NCBI RefSeq assembly: GCF_006227205.1 | Contig: NZ_VCNG01000023.1 | Span: 24,118-88,117, forward strand | Source: Pseudomonas sp. ICMP22404 | GTDB lineage: Bacteria > Pseudomonadota > Gammaproteobacteria > Pseudomonadales > Pseudomonadaceae | Direction of reading: 5' to 3' | Length of the DNA: 64,000 nt | In this document: positions 1 through 9,058 of the stretch, piece after piece | Numbering within the stretch: the first letter of the stretch is position 1 | How the letters are laid out: every line of letters begins with the position of its first letter | The notes under the pieces: generated by a model | What the model saw: only the letters and a program-made list of their open reading frames with translations | What the model was told of the DNA's origin: nothing | Databases searched by the model: none | Program-made: the position numbers and the translations under genes

Positions 1-2
1 GG

Positions 3-662
3 CTGGGATTTCCCCTCGCCGAAGTGGACGCGACGGGCCATGCAGTGATCAGCAAAGTCCCAGGCTCAGGCGGGCGCATCGATACCGCGACCTGCACCGA
101 ACAGATGATCTATGAAGTGCACGACCCCGCCGCATACCTCACGCCAGACGTCAGCGCGGACTTTTCCGAGGTGTCGTTTACGCTCCAGGGACCGAATCAG
201 GTACAGGTCCAGGGCGCCGATGGCCGGGAGCGCCCCTCATCGTTGAAAGTATCAGTGGGTTATCTCGACGGCTGGATCGGCGAAGGCCAGATGTCCTATG
301 GCGGCCCAGGGGCCTTGGCGCGTGGCCGGTTGGCGCGGGAGGTCGTGCTGGAACGTTTGAAACTGACAGGCGTGGCCTATGAAGAAATCCACGCCGAGTT
401 GATCGGCGTCGATGCCTTGCACGGCCCTGAGCTGGGTGCCCGACTGGACGGCGAGCCTTGGGAAGTGCGCCTGCGGGTCGCGGCCCGTTGCACCGATCGC
501 GCCGAGGCCGTGCGGATTGGAAACGAAGTGGAAACCCTCTACACCAACGGTCCTTACGGCGGCGGCGGAGCGAGTAAATCCGTGCGCCAAGTGGTGGCGG
601 TGGCGTCGCTGTTGCTGCCACGGGACGCTGTCAGCGTGCAGATTCATTTGGAGGACGTGTAG
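3..662 (+). CDS. AtuA-like acyclic terpene utilisation protein (DUF1446), C-terminal part
   Basis: The reading frame is already open at the window edge, so this is the 3' part of a longer gene. The frame reads from base 3, and the GTG at 24 is only an internal valine. The translation resembles the DUF1446/AtuA family, which is tied to acyclic terpene and branched carboxylate catabolism in Pseudomonas and related bacteria; the exact reaction is not established here. Family-like stretches include 'KVPGSGGRIDTATC' and 'GWIGEGQMSYGGPGA'. The stop codon overlaps the GTG start of the next gene by one base, so the two are translationally coupled. Family assignment is by recognition only. Confidence 0.75.
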   Translation: MGFPLAEVDATGHAVISKVPGSGGRIDTATCTEQMIYEVHDPAAYLTPDVSADFSEVSFTLQGPNQVQVQGADGRERPSSLKVSVGYLDGWIGEGQMSYGGPGALARGRLAREVVLERLKLTGVAYEEIHAELIGVDALHGPELGARLDGEPWEVRLRVAARCTDRAEAVRIGNEVETLYTNGPYGGGGASKSVRQVVAVASLLLPRDAVSVQIHLEDV

Positions 663-988
663 TGACTCGTCTTAAATTGCGTGACCTGGCCCATTCCCGT
701 ACGGGAGATAAAGGCGATACATCCAATATCTCCGTGATTACGTTCCACGCCGAAGATTATCCACGCCTGTGCGAATGGCTGACGGTAGAGCGGGTGGCCG
801 AGCATTTTGCTGAACTGCTGCCCCCCCATGGACCGGCGATACGGCGCTATGAACTCCCTCGGGTGTGCGCGCTCAACTTCGTCTTGCCCGGTGTCTTGCG
901 CGGTGGCGTCACCCGTTCGTTGGCACTCGATGCCCATGGGAAGGCGTTGGGGGCGGCGCTGCTCGACTTGGATATGCCGAGCGCTTGA
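662..988 (+). CDS. AtuA C-terminal ferredoxin-fold domain protein
   Basis: This 108-aa protein begins at a GTG that shares one base with the stop of the upstream AtuA-like gene. It opens with the characteristic 'LAHSRTGDKGDTSNISV' stretch of the small AtuA-like ferredoxin-fold domain, which in many genomes is fused to or encoded next to the large DUF1446 subunit. It is probably the second subunit of the same enzyme. There is no signal peptide or membrane segment, so it is expected to be cytoplasmic. The next gene lies on the opposite strand, which makes this the end of the operon. Confidence 0.8.
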   Translation: MTRLKLRDLAHSRTGDKGDTSNISVITFHAEDYPRLCEWLTVERVAEHFAELLPPHGPAIRRYELPRVCALNFVLPGVLRGGVTRSLALDAHGKALGAALLDLDMPSA

Positions 989-996
989 GCCGGGTT

Positions 997-1239
997 TCAA
1001 GGCTGTCGCTTGGCGTCGGTCGAGACCACGCTGTCCAAGGTATTCGCGCCGGGTACCTTGCTCGGCCCCCACGACCGCTCGCTGCGACATTTGAACTTCA
1101 CGCCCTTGCGGGGCGTTATGTCCCTGGCTTTCTCCATACACAACTCTTTAGTGACATAGGTCGGCTCCGTTTTGCGCACGTCCACGCAGCCTTCGTCGCC
1201 CCTGCAGAGTGTCATAACCATAATGTATACGGTCATCAT
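997..1239 (-). CDS. small hypothetical protein with hydrophobic N-terminus
   Basis: An 80-aa protein is read from ATG 1239, which lies ten bases behind a GGGAG ribosome-binding site; the longer frame upstream to 1353 lacks such support. The first residues are hydrophobic (MMTVYIMVMTLC) and are followed by a Cys-containing segment (CRGDEGC, ELC, KFKC). This resembles the short membrane-associated or secreted Cys-containing orphans common in Pseudomonas, but I do not recognise a family. It converges on the AtuA pair with only eight bases between stop codons. Function unknown. Confidence 0.5.
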   Translation of the reverse strand: MMTVYIMVMTLCRGDEGCVDVRKTEPTYVTKELCMEKARDITPRKGVKFKCRSERSWGPSKVPGANTLDSVVSTDAKRQP

Positions 1240-1656
1240 CCTGATGTTGCTCCCATAGAAGCAATGCAATTGATGTGTCCTGCAAAAGCCCGGAGGGCTT
1301 AAGCGAGTAGCAGTGACAAGCGGATGATGATCCTTCCTTCGAACCTCCAGCAATGGCGTATTGATGCCTTCCGTCGGGAAAACGTCACTTTTTCAAATAT
1401 TGATGATTAGAGCGAAATGGACGCCATTATGTTGGCGTTTTTTCATTGATCAGTGGTTAATTGCTATGGAGAATCTACAGGCATGCCTGGCAATCTCGCG
1501 ACCGGATAACCACTTGTATCCGAACGAAAAGTCCAGGCAATTCGACGATCCGGGGGCAGGGTAGAAGGGCTGAAGGAGCCCGTTGCCGCGAGCAGTCAGC
1601 CAGCGCTAGTGGCCTGTACGCGGCATGAACGAGTATCAAGGCTTTTCGTACAGAGC
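1240..1656. other. intergenic stretch with one terminator-like hairpin
   Basis: No convincing gene is seen. The 67-codon frame at 1361-1564 has no ribosome-binding site or recognisable content. The only structure noted is the hairpin plus T-run at 1421-1443. Confidence 0.5.
1421..1443 (+). terminator. Rho-independent terminator-like hairpin
   Basis: Arms ACGCC (1421-1425) and GGCGT (1434-1438) enclose an eight-base loop and are followed directly by a run of T. The short stem makes it weak. No plus-strand gene ends close upstream, so its client is unclear. Confidence 0.45.
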
Positions 1657-2064
1657 CTAGGGCGCCTCAAAGTTCTCATAGGCCAGGGAGATAGTATCGT
1701 TCCTTGGATAACTGACATACACCATCTCGCCATAATTGCTGGCGACCAGTACGTACGGCCACTTGCCGTTGGCCTTGCGTAGTTGCTCATACAAGGGAAG
1801 AAAGAAATCCTTGGTCTGACCCTGAGGGTCGTACGGGACTTCACCCAGAAAGATCGGATAGCGTCCACCGTTACATAGCTGAACCCGCTCCAGCTTGATG
1901 CCGTTTTTCTCCAGCACGGTTCGCGCTGGATGCTGCCAGGTGCTGAGATCGACATCCTGGCAGTCGCTGGCGTTTTGGGTGTAAAGCTCGGTGTCCTTGA
2001 GGGCTGGGTACGCCATGGCCTGGCTGGTCAGGAGGAATAGAGCCAGGGGTAAGAGACGCTGCAT
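1657..2064 (-). CDS. secreted hypothetical protein
   Basis: This 135-aa protein starts with a clear Sec signal peptide (MQRLLPLALFLLTSQAMA, cleavage expected after AMA), so it should be periplasmic or secreted. The mature part has two cysteines (DCQDV and QLCNGG) that could form a disulfide. The rest is a mixed-polarity small domain ending in 'SLAYENFEAP'. I do not recognise the family. It is a single-gene unit transcribed away from the integrase remnant that follows. Confidence 0.65.
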   Translation of the reverse strand: MQRLLPLALFLLTSQAMAYPALKDTELYTQNASDCQDVDLSTWQHPARTVLEKNGIKLERVQLCNGGRYPIFLGEVPYDPQGQTKDFFLPLYEQLRKANGKWPYVLVASNYGEMVYVSYPRNDTISLAYENFEAP

Positions 2065-2459
2065 GATGATGGTCCGAATAAAGGGAAAACGATTGTAAGT
2101 GCTTTTCTAGTTCCAAGGCTTCGCGGACTATTTCGTTGAGCCTTGGAGACCTACGTGCAGCAGACTTGCACGGGCTTCCTCGCAGAACAAGAGCCAGGCC
2201 CGTAGCGTGTGAGCTGAGTCTCAAGGGATCGACAGGCACCCGTGTTTGTCTTGATCCAAATCCTGTAAGCGCTGGAGCGAGGTACGCTCATATCCACGCT
2301 GCATTGGTAATATCTTGTTACGCATAATGTATATTATGTTAAACGACAGGTCATGTCATGGATGTTCATAAGCTGCCTAAGCCACTGATTCGACAAACCC
2401 GCTTCTGACGTCCACTCTCTCAACGGGCCATGTACTCCATGTTCATGGCGAGTCCTTGA
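2065..2459. other. intergenic stretch at the left edge of the island
   Basis: No supported gene. A 17-codon frame after the palindrome at 2323-2338 begins ATG GAT GTT (2356) and stops almost at once. The stretch separates the chromosomal-looking genes from the truncated integrase. Confidence 0.45.
2323..2338. promoter_or_regulatory. AT-rich palindrome, candidate operator
   Basis: CATAAT (2323-2328) and ATTATG (2333-2338) form perfect six-base arms around GTAT. Short AT-rich palindromes of this type are common binding sites for small HTH repressors such as antitoxins. No such gene follows now, so the site may be a leftover. Confidence 0.3.
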
Positions 2460-2474
2460 ATGAGGTGGCTGCCG

Positions 2475-2960
2475 ATGACGCTGATTCAGTGCCGTTTCTC
2501 TTCAGGTCAGCGTGTGCCGCTGCTCGTGCAAGCTGGTCACGCAGCGCCGTTGCCCATACTCATTCCGTTCATCTACGTTCAACTCAAGCTAAGGTATCGC
2601 GCTTACAACACTACTGCGGCACATCTGCGCGCGATCCAGGCTTTCTACACCGATGACGCCATCTTGGCCTGCCACTTCGAGTCGATTCTGGCTTTACTGG
2701 ATGGTTACGCCATCTGGCTCCAAAGCGGCCGTCAAGCCGACAATCTGGTCGCCCGAATCGGCAAAGCTGCAACGGCACCTTTTCCGCAGATCGATCCGCG
2801 TACCCGTGACCAGTACCTGCGGTTGCTGAAGCAGTACCTGTCCTGGTGCGTGACCCGTTACATTCCGCGCGCCCGTCAGAACTCAACCACCCTGGCTAAC
2901 ATCGAAGTTGTATTTGCCGATGTCGCCGACTATCAACATTTGTGCGGATTTCCAAGAGCG
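2475..2960 (+). pseudogene. truncated tyrosine recombinase/integrase (N-terminal core-binding part)
   Basis: From ATG 2475 the translation matches the N-terminal SAM-like core-binding region of island-type tyrosine integrases, with 'RVPLLVQ', 'PFIYVQLKLRYRAYNT', 'HLRAIQAFY' and 'DPRTRDQYL' typical of that group. The similarity fades near residue 155 and the frame closes at 3020, so the whole catalytic domain with the R..HxxR..Y residues is missing. The gene is therefore inactive. It probably marks the scar of a genomic island insertion or rearrangement at the left border of the defence region. The downstream membrane-protein gene begins where the homology ends. Confidence 0.7.
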
Positions 2961-2973
2961 AGTAACCGGTATC

Positions 2974-3843
2974 ATGCAGGACTGGATTCAATGCAAATAC
3001 AACGAAATGTCCGCGTCTAACCTCTTTTATATTTTCTCCATGACGACCTTCTTACTCGGAATGGTACTGTCACAATGGCTCGGCGCCCTTGCGATGGATA
3101 TTGTTGTAATAATTGGATCAGTCGGAGTTGTAGGAGGTTTCATTTCGTGGTGTATGCCAGCGGTTCAATGGATCAGCGCTGTATGGGAAAGTACGCTGGG
3201 GAAAACCGCCGTGGCCCTTCTTCATTTTGTAGTCCTTCTGATCGCCACGGTGATGGCTCGGTCGCTTGTTTCCGAGTCGTTAGGTTTACCGCCACAAAGC
3301 TTTGACGTAACAGTCGGTTTTCTCATCGTCGCCTTTTACATCCCTGCACTGATGACCGTTGCGTCCATAGCCCTCCTTTTCTTTGCGCTCGTGATGATCA
3401 TAGTCGGATTTATCCAGACGATGACACTTAATTCAATACAGATGCTCGCCCCCGTATTGGAAGTGGTGGGCCTAAAAAAGAAAATCCCCAGACCCACCGC
3501 AACTGCAATGCTCCATTCGTTTGGTTCGCTGATGATGGCGGTTGTGCTGGTGAGCAGCAGTTCATACATGACGGGCCAGCATGGTTCATGGGTGCATACA
3601 GCAGTAAAAGTGATAGAAGTTCTAAGCGATTTTCAACTGGCAGTTAATTATCCCGGAGGAGAAGACGATGTGCGAATTCATCCTTTAGAGAACGGATTGG
3701 TAGCCTTTGCCAAAGTTGAAGATGACCGTAGCATTTCTATTCACATTCGAAAGCAGGGAGACGAAATCGGGTCGCATCAGATCGGAACCTCGATTCCTTC
3801 CATCAAAAAAATGATTAGCCCTTTGATTGAGAGCCTTCGTTGA
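2974..3843 (+). CDS. polytopic membrane protein of unknown function
   Basis: A 289-aa protein is read from ATG 2974; the frame is open from 2908, but that upstream part overlaps the integrase remnant. Hydrophobic spans suggest four or five transmembrane helices: FYIFSMTTFLLGMVL, MDIVVIIGSVGVVGGFI, VALLHFVVLLIATVMA, a long pair around IVAFYIPALMTVASIALLFF, and FGSLMMAVVLVSSS. They are followed by a soluble C-terminal domain of about 90 residues. No conserved catalytic motif is visible. It sits alone between the integrase scar and a nuclease-like gene on the other strand, so a defence or accessory role is only an inference from position. Confidence 0.55.
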   Translation: MQDWIQCKYNEMSASNLFYIFSMTTFLLGMVLSQWLGALAMDIVVIIGSVGVVGGFISWCMPAVQWISAVWESTLGKTAVALLHFVVLLIATVMARSLVSESLGLPPQSFDVTVGFLIVAFYIPALMTVASIALLFFALVMIIVGFIQTMTLNSIQMLAPVLEVVGLKKKIPRPTATAMLHSFGSLMMAVVLVSSSSYMTGQHGSWVHTAVKVIEVLSDFQLAVNYPGGEDDVRIHPLENGLVAFAKVEDDRSISIHIRKQGDEIGSHQIGTSIPSIKKMISPLIESLR

Positions 3844-4026
3844 GCAACGTCTTGGTGATGGAGAACAGAACGTCCCGAAAGTCCGGGTGCAACCAGTAGG
3901 CGCTCGCGCCTCTAACGGCGCATCGGTAAGCGGATAATCCGGAGATTACAAAGCTAGCAGCTCATAAAAGGCAGGCAGTGAAGGTCCTGCGCGCCCTTCT
4001 CTGAACGATAGAAGTGCGTTTCCGCC

Positions 4027-6078
4027 TTAAGTCTTTTGTTTGTAATCGCGACTAAAGACACCTTGGTGATTAGGCATATCAATAACAAAATTATTGAATA
4101 TATAATACCAGTCCCTGGTATTATTCCCAAGTTGTCGGGTTTTATTTATTAATTCAACGAAGTGCTCGGTGCTTCTGGAATATTTTAAGATACTCATAAA
4201 TTGCCCGACACTAAAAAATCTATTGCCGAAATTTATCGATCTTCCGTAAGGTTTCTCATAGACTTCTCGGAATACATCGCACTGCTGTTGCATCTTCAGC
4301 TTGTCTACTACTTTTTTAATTTTTGAAAGCTCTTCTTGTTCGTCCGACTCCTTCGAAAAAAACTTCATGCTAGGAATAAATGCCAGTAGATCTTGAATTA
4401 AATTCACGTCAGCCAGACTATTGAAGTCGAAGACTGTAAGGGAGATCTTTTCAATGTCTCGCCCCTTCAAATCTAAGGACGTTCCGTCCGTAAAATCAAT
4501 TTTCCCTTTCCTTCTGAGGGCGTATTCATGGCGCCCTGCCTGCTCGATCGAAGTGAAGAGCGAAAGGGCAAGATCAAGTAGTACGGAAATACTATTCCCA
4601 CTCCGGGCGTTCGCTGTAAGCGTCTTTGACTTCAACTCTATGAACATAATGTGGCTAGGGCTTTCGATCACAAAGTCGCACTCCCCCTCTTTAGCGGTGG
4701 AGCCAATTTCATCAAAAAAATCTTTTGTAACAATATACTTTTTTCCTGCTAAATATCTGACTCCATATTGAGATAGTATGTTTTCCACTAGCTTCTCTGA
4801 CCTTCTGCCGATCTCTTGAGAAAGGCGGGCTCCTTTATAATTCCGCTCTTTTAAAGATGAGAGTAATTTATCATACATAGTGTAAATGAAGCCTGTGTGT
4901 GCAAAATGGGGGTGGGGGAACAGATAATCATCCTTTCTTTTTATAAATGGCTTTTGGAAAGAGTTTAATTTTTCGATATTTAACGGGTTTAAATAATCTA
5001 AATTAATCTCCTGCGACGAAAAAGAAAGCTCATCGATTGCATTGCCAACATCGGCCGCGGTGTGTCTCATGCAAAGCTCTCTGACAATTAAATCCTTGTA
5101 AAAATATAACGACTGTCGTCCTGGATGTTTGATCATTGCACGATAAATATCTCTATATACTGCCAAGCTCGGACAATCACTAAACAGTCCATCCATCAGA
5201 GTTAAAGCATCCTGCTTGTTCATCTGATCTAGGGTAAATAACTGATCATGGATCGTACTTTTCTGAAGGAAGGGTAGCAGATCGACAGGTTTATTCATGA
5301 AGCCCTCAAGATAGTCAACCCTCTGAACACCCATCAGTGTGACAAGATCCTCCGATAACTCGAATATTTCCTTGAGTTGCCTGAAAGTATCGCGGTTCTT
5401 TTTTTTCTTTTCCAAATGGGCAAGAGAAAGCTGGTACAAATACCCCAGAGGAGATTGAGGCGAATTGCTTAATATCGACAGCTCTTTTCGAAAATAATAA
5501 CGCTCGTGCATCGGGCGATAATGTTTCGTTTCTATTATGTGCAATACCATTAAGAATAAATTATGACCTACTTTCTCAGCCCTATACTTTATGCGCGAAA
5601 GTATTTGAATTCTCACTTTTTCCGTCAGAACGGCATCTGCCTGATCAAGTATGATTTCTATGCCGTTGCTTCTTAGTCTTAGTATGGCCTCTGCGCGACA
5701 TTTTATGTTTTTGTCGTATAATGGCTCGAGAGTTTGATTTAGTTTCGCAATCTGACTCCACACATCAATCCACTCTGTTACCCGGCTCGAATAATAGAGT
5801 GGACGTGCAGTGTGGCTATCAACTTGATTGATAAGCAAAACTATGCACTCGTACTTTTTTTCGCAGAGCGCAAAAAGCTGGAAGTAATTCTTCAAATCTA
5901 GAAACTCTTCAGCCGAGACTCTCTCATCAACTGAAGGATTCGTCAGTGCGTCAATAGAACTCCTCAGTTGTTCACTAGCGCGCGGCAAAAGAATATTTTC
6001 TGATCTCGCCGAATGCACTTCAAAAAAATTTCTATTGGCGATGAGATCGTTGATTAGCTTATCAGTGGCTGGGCTCAT
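4027..6078 (-). CDS. PD-(D/E)XK nuclease-like protein, candidate defence gene
   Basis: This 683-aa protein starts at ATG 6078 behind an AAGGA site. Most of the N-terminal 400 residues look alpha-helical with no family I recognise. Near residues 464-480 there is an E-C-D...I-E-L-K-S-K pattern (GECDFVIES then FIELKSKTLT). This fits the metal-binding acid and the ExK of the PD-(D/E)XK nuclease fold. The preceding helix 'GRRSEKLVENILSQYGV' is where a conserved Glu is often found in these enzymes. The DNA is visibly more AT-rich than its surroundings, which points to transfer. It could be a stand-alone restriction-like or abortive-infection nuclease; the substrate is unknown. Confidence 0.6.
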   Translation of the reverse strand: MSPATDKLINDLIANRNFFEVHSARSENILLPRASEQLRSSIDALTNPSVDERVSAEEFLDLKNYFQLFALCEKKYECIVLLINQVDSHTARPLYYSSRVTEWIDVWSQIAKLNQTLEPLYDKNIKCRAEAILRLRSNGIEIILDQADAVLTEKVRIQILSRIKYRAEKVGHNLFLMVLHIIETKHYRPMHERYYFRKELSILSNSPQSPLGYLYQLSLAHLEKKKKNRDTFRQLKEIFELSEDLVTLMGVQRVDYLEGFMNKPVDLLPFLQKSTIHDQLFTLDQMNKQDALTLMDGLFSDCPSLAVYRDIYRAMIKHPGRQSLYFYKDLIVRELCMRHTAADVGNAIDELSFSSQEINLDYLNPLNIEKLNSFQKPFIKRKDDYLFPHPHFAHTGFIYTMYDKLLSSLKERNYKGARLSQEIGRRSEKLVENILSQYGVRYLAGKKYIVTKDFFDEIGSTAKEGECDFVIESPSHIMFIELKSKTLTANARSGNSISVLLDLALSLFTSIEQAGRHEYALRRKGKIDFTDGTSLDLKGRDIEKISLTVFDFNSLADVNLIQDLLAFIPSMKFFSKESDEQEELSKIKKVVDKLKMQQQCDVFREVYEKPYGRSINFGNRFFSVGQFMSILKYSRSTEHFVELINKTRQLGNNTRDWYYIFNNFVIDMPNHQGVFSRDYKQKT

Positions 6079-6411
6079 AATTCTATTCCTTGATTGTACT
6101 TAGTTGAGGTAAAGTGAAAGTCATGCGACTCCTGTTAAGAGCGTCTCTGGGTAAGCCAAACAGGTAAAATAGCGCCACTTTATGCAAAACTCAATACTAT
6201 ATTGCGGGCCTGCGAATAGCAATGAGTCTAAATTTCTGGTCGTACTTTAGAAAAATTATGACCCCTTAGGCGTCGTATTTAGTTTAATGCGTAGTGCGCG
6301 AAACTTTATGTACTGTAGGAGAAGCTCGCACGTGTCGTTTGAGTCCACTAAATCCACTATCTCTAGAATTTAAAATCTAGTTAAAAAATCGTCACAATGG
6401 AGGATCTCACA

Positions 6412-6426
6412 ATCATCTGAAGCCAA
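6412..6426. repeat. 15-bp direct repeat, copy 1
   Basis: ATCATCTGAAGCCAA occurs here and again at 6690-6704. After each copy comes a related but diverged stretch containing ATTGT..TT....ATACT, so the similarity extends beyond the exact 15 bases. Confidence 0.5.
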
Positions 6427-6689
6427 TATTGTATTCCTAATACTATTGCTGCCTCACGCGGGCATGAACTACTTGGGCGTGGATAAAGCGTTGTGAGAGC
6501 ACTAGAGCGCTAATATTTAAGCCTCCTGCAGGGAGGCGCCAGACATCCCTCCATTTGTTGGTGTTGACTCACGACATTGCAATGATCAGCATCGTCAAGC
6601 CGTCGCGTGAAGATCAACCAGTCGTGAAGTGGGGGCGTCGTCTGCGTGGCTTGCACCCCGGCGTTTGCTGATAATTTTTTGGCGCCCTG

Positions 6690-6704
6690 ATCATCTGAAG
6701 CCAA
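6690..6704. repeat. 15-bp direct repeat, copy 2
   Basis: Second copy of the repeat at 6412-6426, 278 bases further on. The pair could be the flanks of a small inserted segment or duplicated regulatory sequence ahead of the MBL gene. Confidence 0.5.
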
Positions 6705-6815
6705 GGGCCGATTCAAGGCGGAGATTGTGTTTTTGATACTGGCTATTAGCTATTATCTCCACTAATCTTCCGATAATATTTCAATTTTTGGATCAGGGTT
6801 TAGGTAAGGAACGTT

Positions 6816-8132
6816 ATGAATTGCCACCTGCACGTGCGTCAACATTTCCATCCGGTAGGCCACGGAACGTTTTTCACCGGGGTAGTTTGGAATAAGAAGT
6901 TGCGACGGGCCGCATTCAGTTGGGCTTATGACTGCGGATCTAGAAGTCAGCATCGTGTAGAAAAAGCCATTAATGATCAAAACATCGCAGGCTGGTTGCC
7001 GCAGGAAATCGATTTGCTGGTTCTTTCCCACTTTGACAACGATCATGTGAACGGTGTGGAGCATTTCTTACAAAACAGGCGCGTACGCTGGTTGGCAGTC
7101 CCTTATATGTGTATAGGCCAGCGAGTTGAAGAGGTTTTGGCTGGCGATGCCAGCACATGTTCTGCGTCGACAGCGCTCTTCCAGCTCGATCCAGTCCAGT
7201 GGCTTCTGACGCGTGGTCTTTCTGAGCAAGTTGGGGCGGTGATATTCGTGAAGGGTGGCGTTTCTGGGGACGAACGCTCGACGCTCCCTGATCGCGGCGA
7301 TAATCCATCGCCTGAGTGGGACGAGCTTGCCAGTCGCCCTAGCGATGATGTGTTTGGCTCATCCCTCGAGCCACTTTTGGTTGATGATATGTCACCGGCA
7401 GTTGCTGCACGTTCCAAAAAATGGGGCGGCGCCTCATTCGAGATGGATCATGCGGCCAGCTTCGGACCAGGTACGCTCCCCTTGGAATTTATGTTCTTCA
7501 ACTCCGACCAACCTGACTTATTTATTACAAAAGGAGGTGCGCGGGTAGCACGAAAATCGTTCGCGTCAATAGATGTCGTGCAGGATCAGATCGCAACTGC
7601 GATTGATTCATCTGGATTGAGTTACCCCCTCAGGCTTCACCGAAATTGGCGATCACACTTTAAGAAGGTCTATGAGCACCACTTCGGAGCGACTAGTAAG
7701 CAACGAAATAACATCTCGCTCTGCCTGATGGTGCGCCCTCTGAGCGAAGTGAGTGCATGTTCGTACTTTGACGGTGAGCGCAGCGTGCTAATGAGATCGC
7801 CGAGGCGTCCTTCAGCGATACTGGATCGAGCTGGCCTCCTCTGCCTCGGCGACTTGTGTATGGACATGCCAACGTTCAATTCAATGCAGGCGCACTATGG
7901 TGCAAATCGATTGGCTTTGGTGGCGACCGTACAAGTACCTCATCATGGCTCACAGCACTCATGGGTGAAAGGCATGGCTGCCAAATTTTCGCCTGATCAT
8001 TTCGTTCATTGCATTCCTGACCGCTGCAATGGTCACCATCCGCATAAGCTCGTAACAAACGATCTGCACGGCTTTAGAGTGCATCGAGCAAATGGTCATT
8101 CTGCAGTTGTACTGCACTATCACTTCCACTGA
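6816..8132 (+). CDS. MBL-fold metallohydrolase (ComEC/Rec2-like)
   Basis: This 438-aa protein carries the metallo-beta-lactamase metal-binding motif as 'LSHFDNDHVNG' (H72, D74, D76, H77), with Asp at the position where H is usual in HxHxDH. A later 'LCLGDL' supplies the bridging Asp and 'VPHHGSQHSW' the distal His. This arrangement is like the ComEC/Rec2 MBL group and the MBL partners of several antiphage loci. A 200-residue insert lies between the metal-binding halves. No signal peptide is seen, so it is likely cytoplasmic. It stands alone on the plus strand, with a small membrane-protein gene convergent downstream. The substrate cannot be read from sequence. Confidence 0.75.
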   Translation: MNCHLHVRQHFHPVGHGTFFTGVVWNKKLRRAAFSWAYDCGSRSQHRVEKAINDQNIAGWLPQEIDLLVLSHFDNDHVNGVEHFLQNRRVRWLAVPYMCIGQRVEEVLAGDASTCSASTALFQLDPVQWLLTRGLSEQVGAVIFVKGGVSGDERSTLPDRGDNPSPEWDELASRPSDDVFGSSLEPLLVDDMSPAVAARSKKWGGASFEMDHAASFGPGTLPLEFMFFNSDQPDLFITKGGARVARKSFASIDVVQDQIATAIDSSGLSYPLRLHRNWRSHFKKVYEHHFGATSKQRNNISLCLMVRPLSEVSACSYFDGERSVLMRSPRRPSAILDRAGLLCLGDLCMDMPTFNSMQAHYGANRLALVATVQVPHHGSQHSWVKGMAAKFSPDHFVHCIPDRCNGHHPHKLVTNDLHGFRVHRANGHSAVVLHYHFH

Positions 8133-8614
8133 AAAGCAGTGCGAAGTTAGCAGAACCGCCCTTTTTCTTCTGAGCGCGGTTCGATGAGCACTAGAGTGGC
8201 ATGTGACCTGGATATATTCATATTTATCAGTTAGTTGCCGCTCTTGTGTACATATCACATCGCCCATAAGTTAAATTAAAGGTTATGCTATAGATATTCA
8301 TGTAGACCTTTTCAACAATCACCGGCATCGTTGTCTGCCTTCACCGAACCCTTTCGTTCTCAGGCCGCTTAGCACCGCTTCTGAAATCAAACCCTCAGGA
8401 GCCAATTCACTAATCGCCGACTTGAGCGCTGCAAAGCCCGGTGATATTTGGCTCATCCTCTGGCTGCGGCTAAACCTAAATCACCTAGATCGCCGTCTGC
8501 GATTGTCTGGAAAAGGTTTGTCCCGATGCTCAGCCTTTCAGTGGTACTTGGTACTGCATGGAGGTCCTCACACGCAGCGCGATTACGAACCCCGCTGGCA
8601 TTCACCCCTCTGCT
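8133..8614. other. intergenic stretch between convergent genes
   Basis: No supported gene. A hairpin with arms GAACCGC (8153-8159) and GCGGTTC (8176-8182) and a T-rich loop sits just after the MBL stop codon and could end its transcript. The frames at 8422 and 8448 have no recognisable content. Confidence 0.45.
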
Positions 8615-9058
8615 TCAGCCAAGCTTTGCCGTTCTCTCATTGCGAACGAGGTAACGATCAATATTGATGGTTTCAATAGCGAACAGATAGAGCGCAAACA
8701 TACGAATGAAATTCGGCGTACCGAGGAGCTTGAGATTTATAGGGTCAGGCACGCTGGATACATACCAAAAAGTGACAGACAAACAAAATGCCAGGATCCC
8801 TCCACCAGTTATCGGCCCCCAACTAGCGTGATCATGGTCGGCCAGGTAGCTATTGAGGCGATTAATGAATTGCACCCAAGCAATCACAACGACCGAAGCC
8901 ACCACCACCAGTATTGGCAGTATCAAACTGCTCGCAGAAAAAGGATGGGCAATTGTCCCGCCCTCCTCTAGAAATGTAGAAAGTGCTAACGCCAGAAACA
9001 CTATTGTCAGCGAACGGGACTTTACCTTCCCTAGAGCTTCGAGAATATCCTTGAACAT
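8615..9058 (-). CDS. small three-helix membrane protein
   Basis: The 147-aa protein has three strong hydrophobic spans: SLTIVFLALALSTFL, a long SLILPILVVVASVVVIAWV, and a C-terminal span around FIRMFALYLFAIETI; a fourth may lie at GGGILAFCLSVTFWYV. Loops are short and there are no catalytic motifs. Small membrane proteins of this form are often effectors or anchors in antiphage loci, but that is inference. It converges on the MBL gene at 6816 and is followed upstream by the E2-E1-JAB operon on the same strand, 260 bases away. It may be an independent unit. Confidence 0.55.
   Translation of the reverse strand: MFKDILEALGKVKSRSLTIVFLALALSTFLEEGGTIAHPFSASSLILPILVVVASVVVIAWVQFINRLNSYLADHDHASWGPITGGGILAFCLSVTFWYVSSVPDPINLKLLGTPNFIRMFALYLFAIETINIDRYLVRNERTAKLG

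Larger units (their letters stand above)
6079..6815. other. long intergenic stretch with a 15-bp direct repeat
   Basis: No gene is supported over about 740 bases. The 68-codon minus frame at 6510-6716 has no start signal. Visible structure includes a 15-base direct repeat at 6412-6426 and 6690-6704, and a small GCCTCC/GGAGGC hairpin near 6521-6537. An AT-rich inverted repeat CTAG...CTAG lies near 6362-6380. The stretch separates two divergent genes and may contain both of their promoters. Confidence 0.45.

Noticed and set aside
6510..6716. 68-codon minus-strand frame
   Set aside because: No ribosome-binding site and no recognisable content; probably chance.
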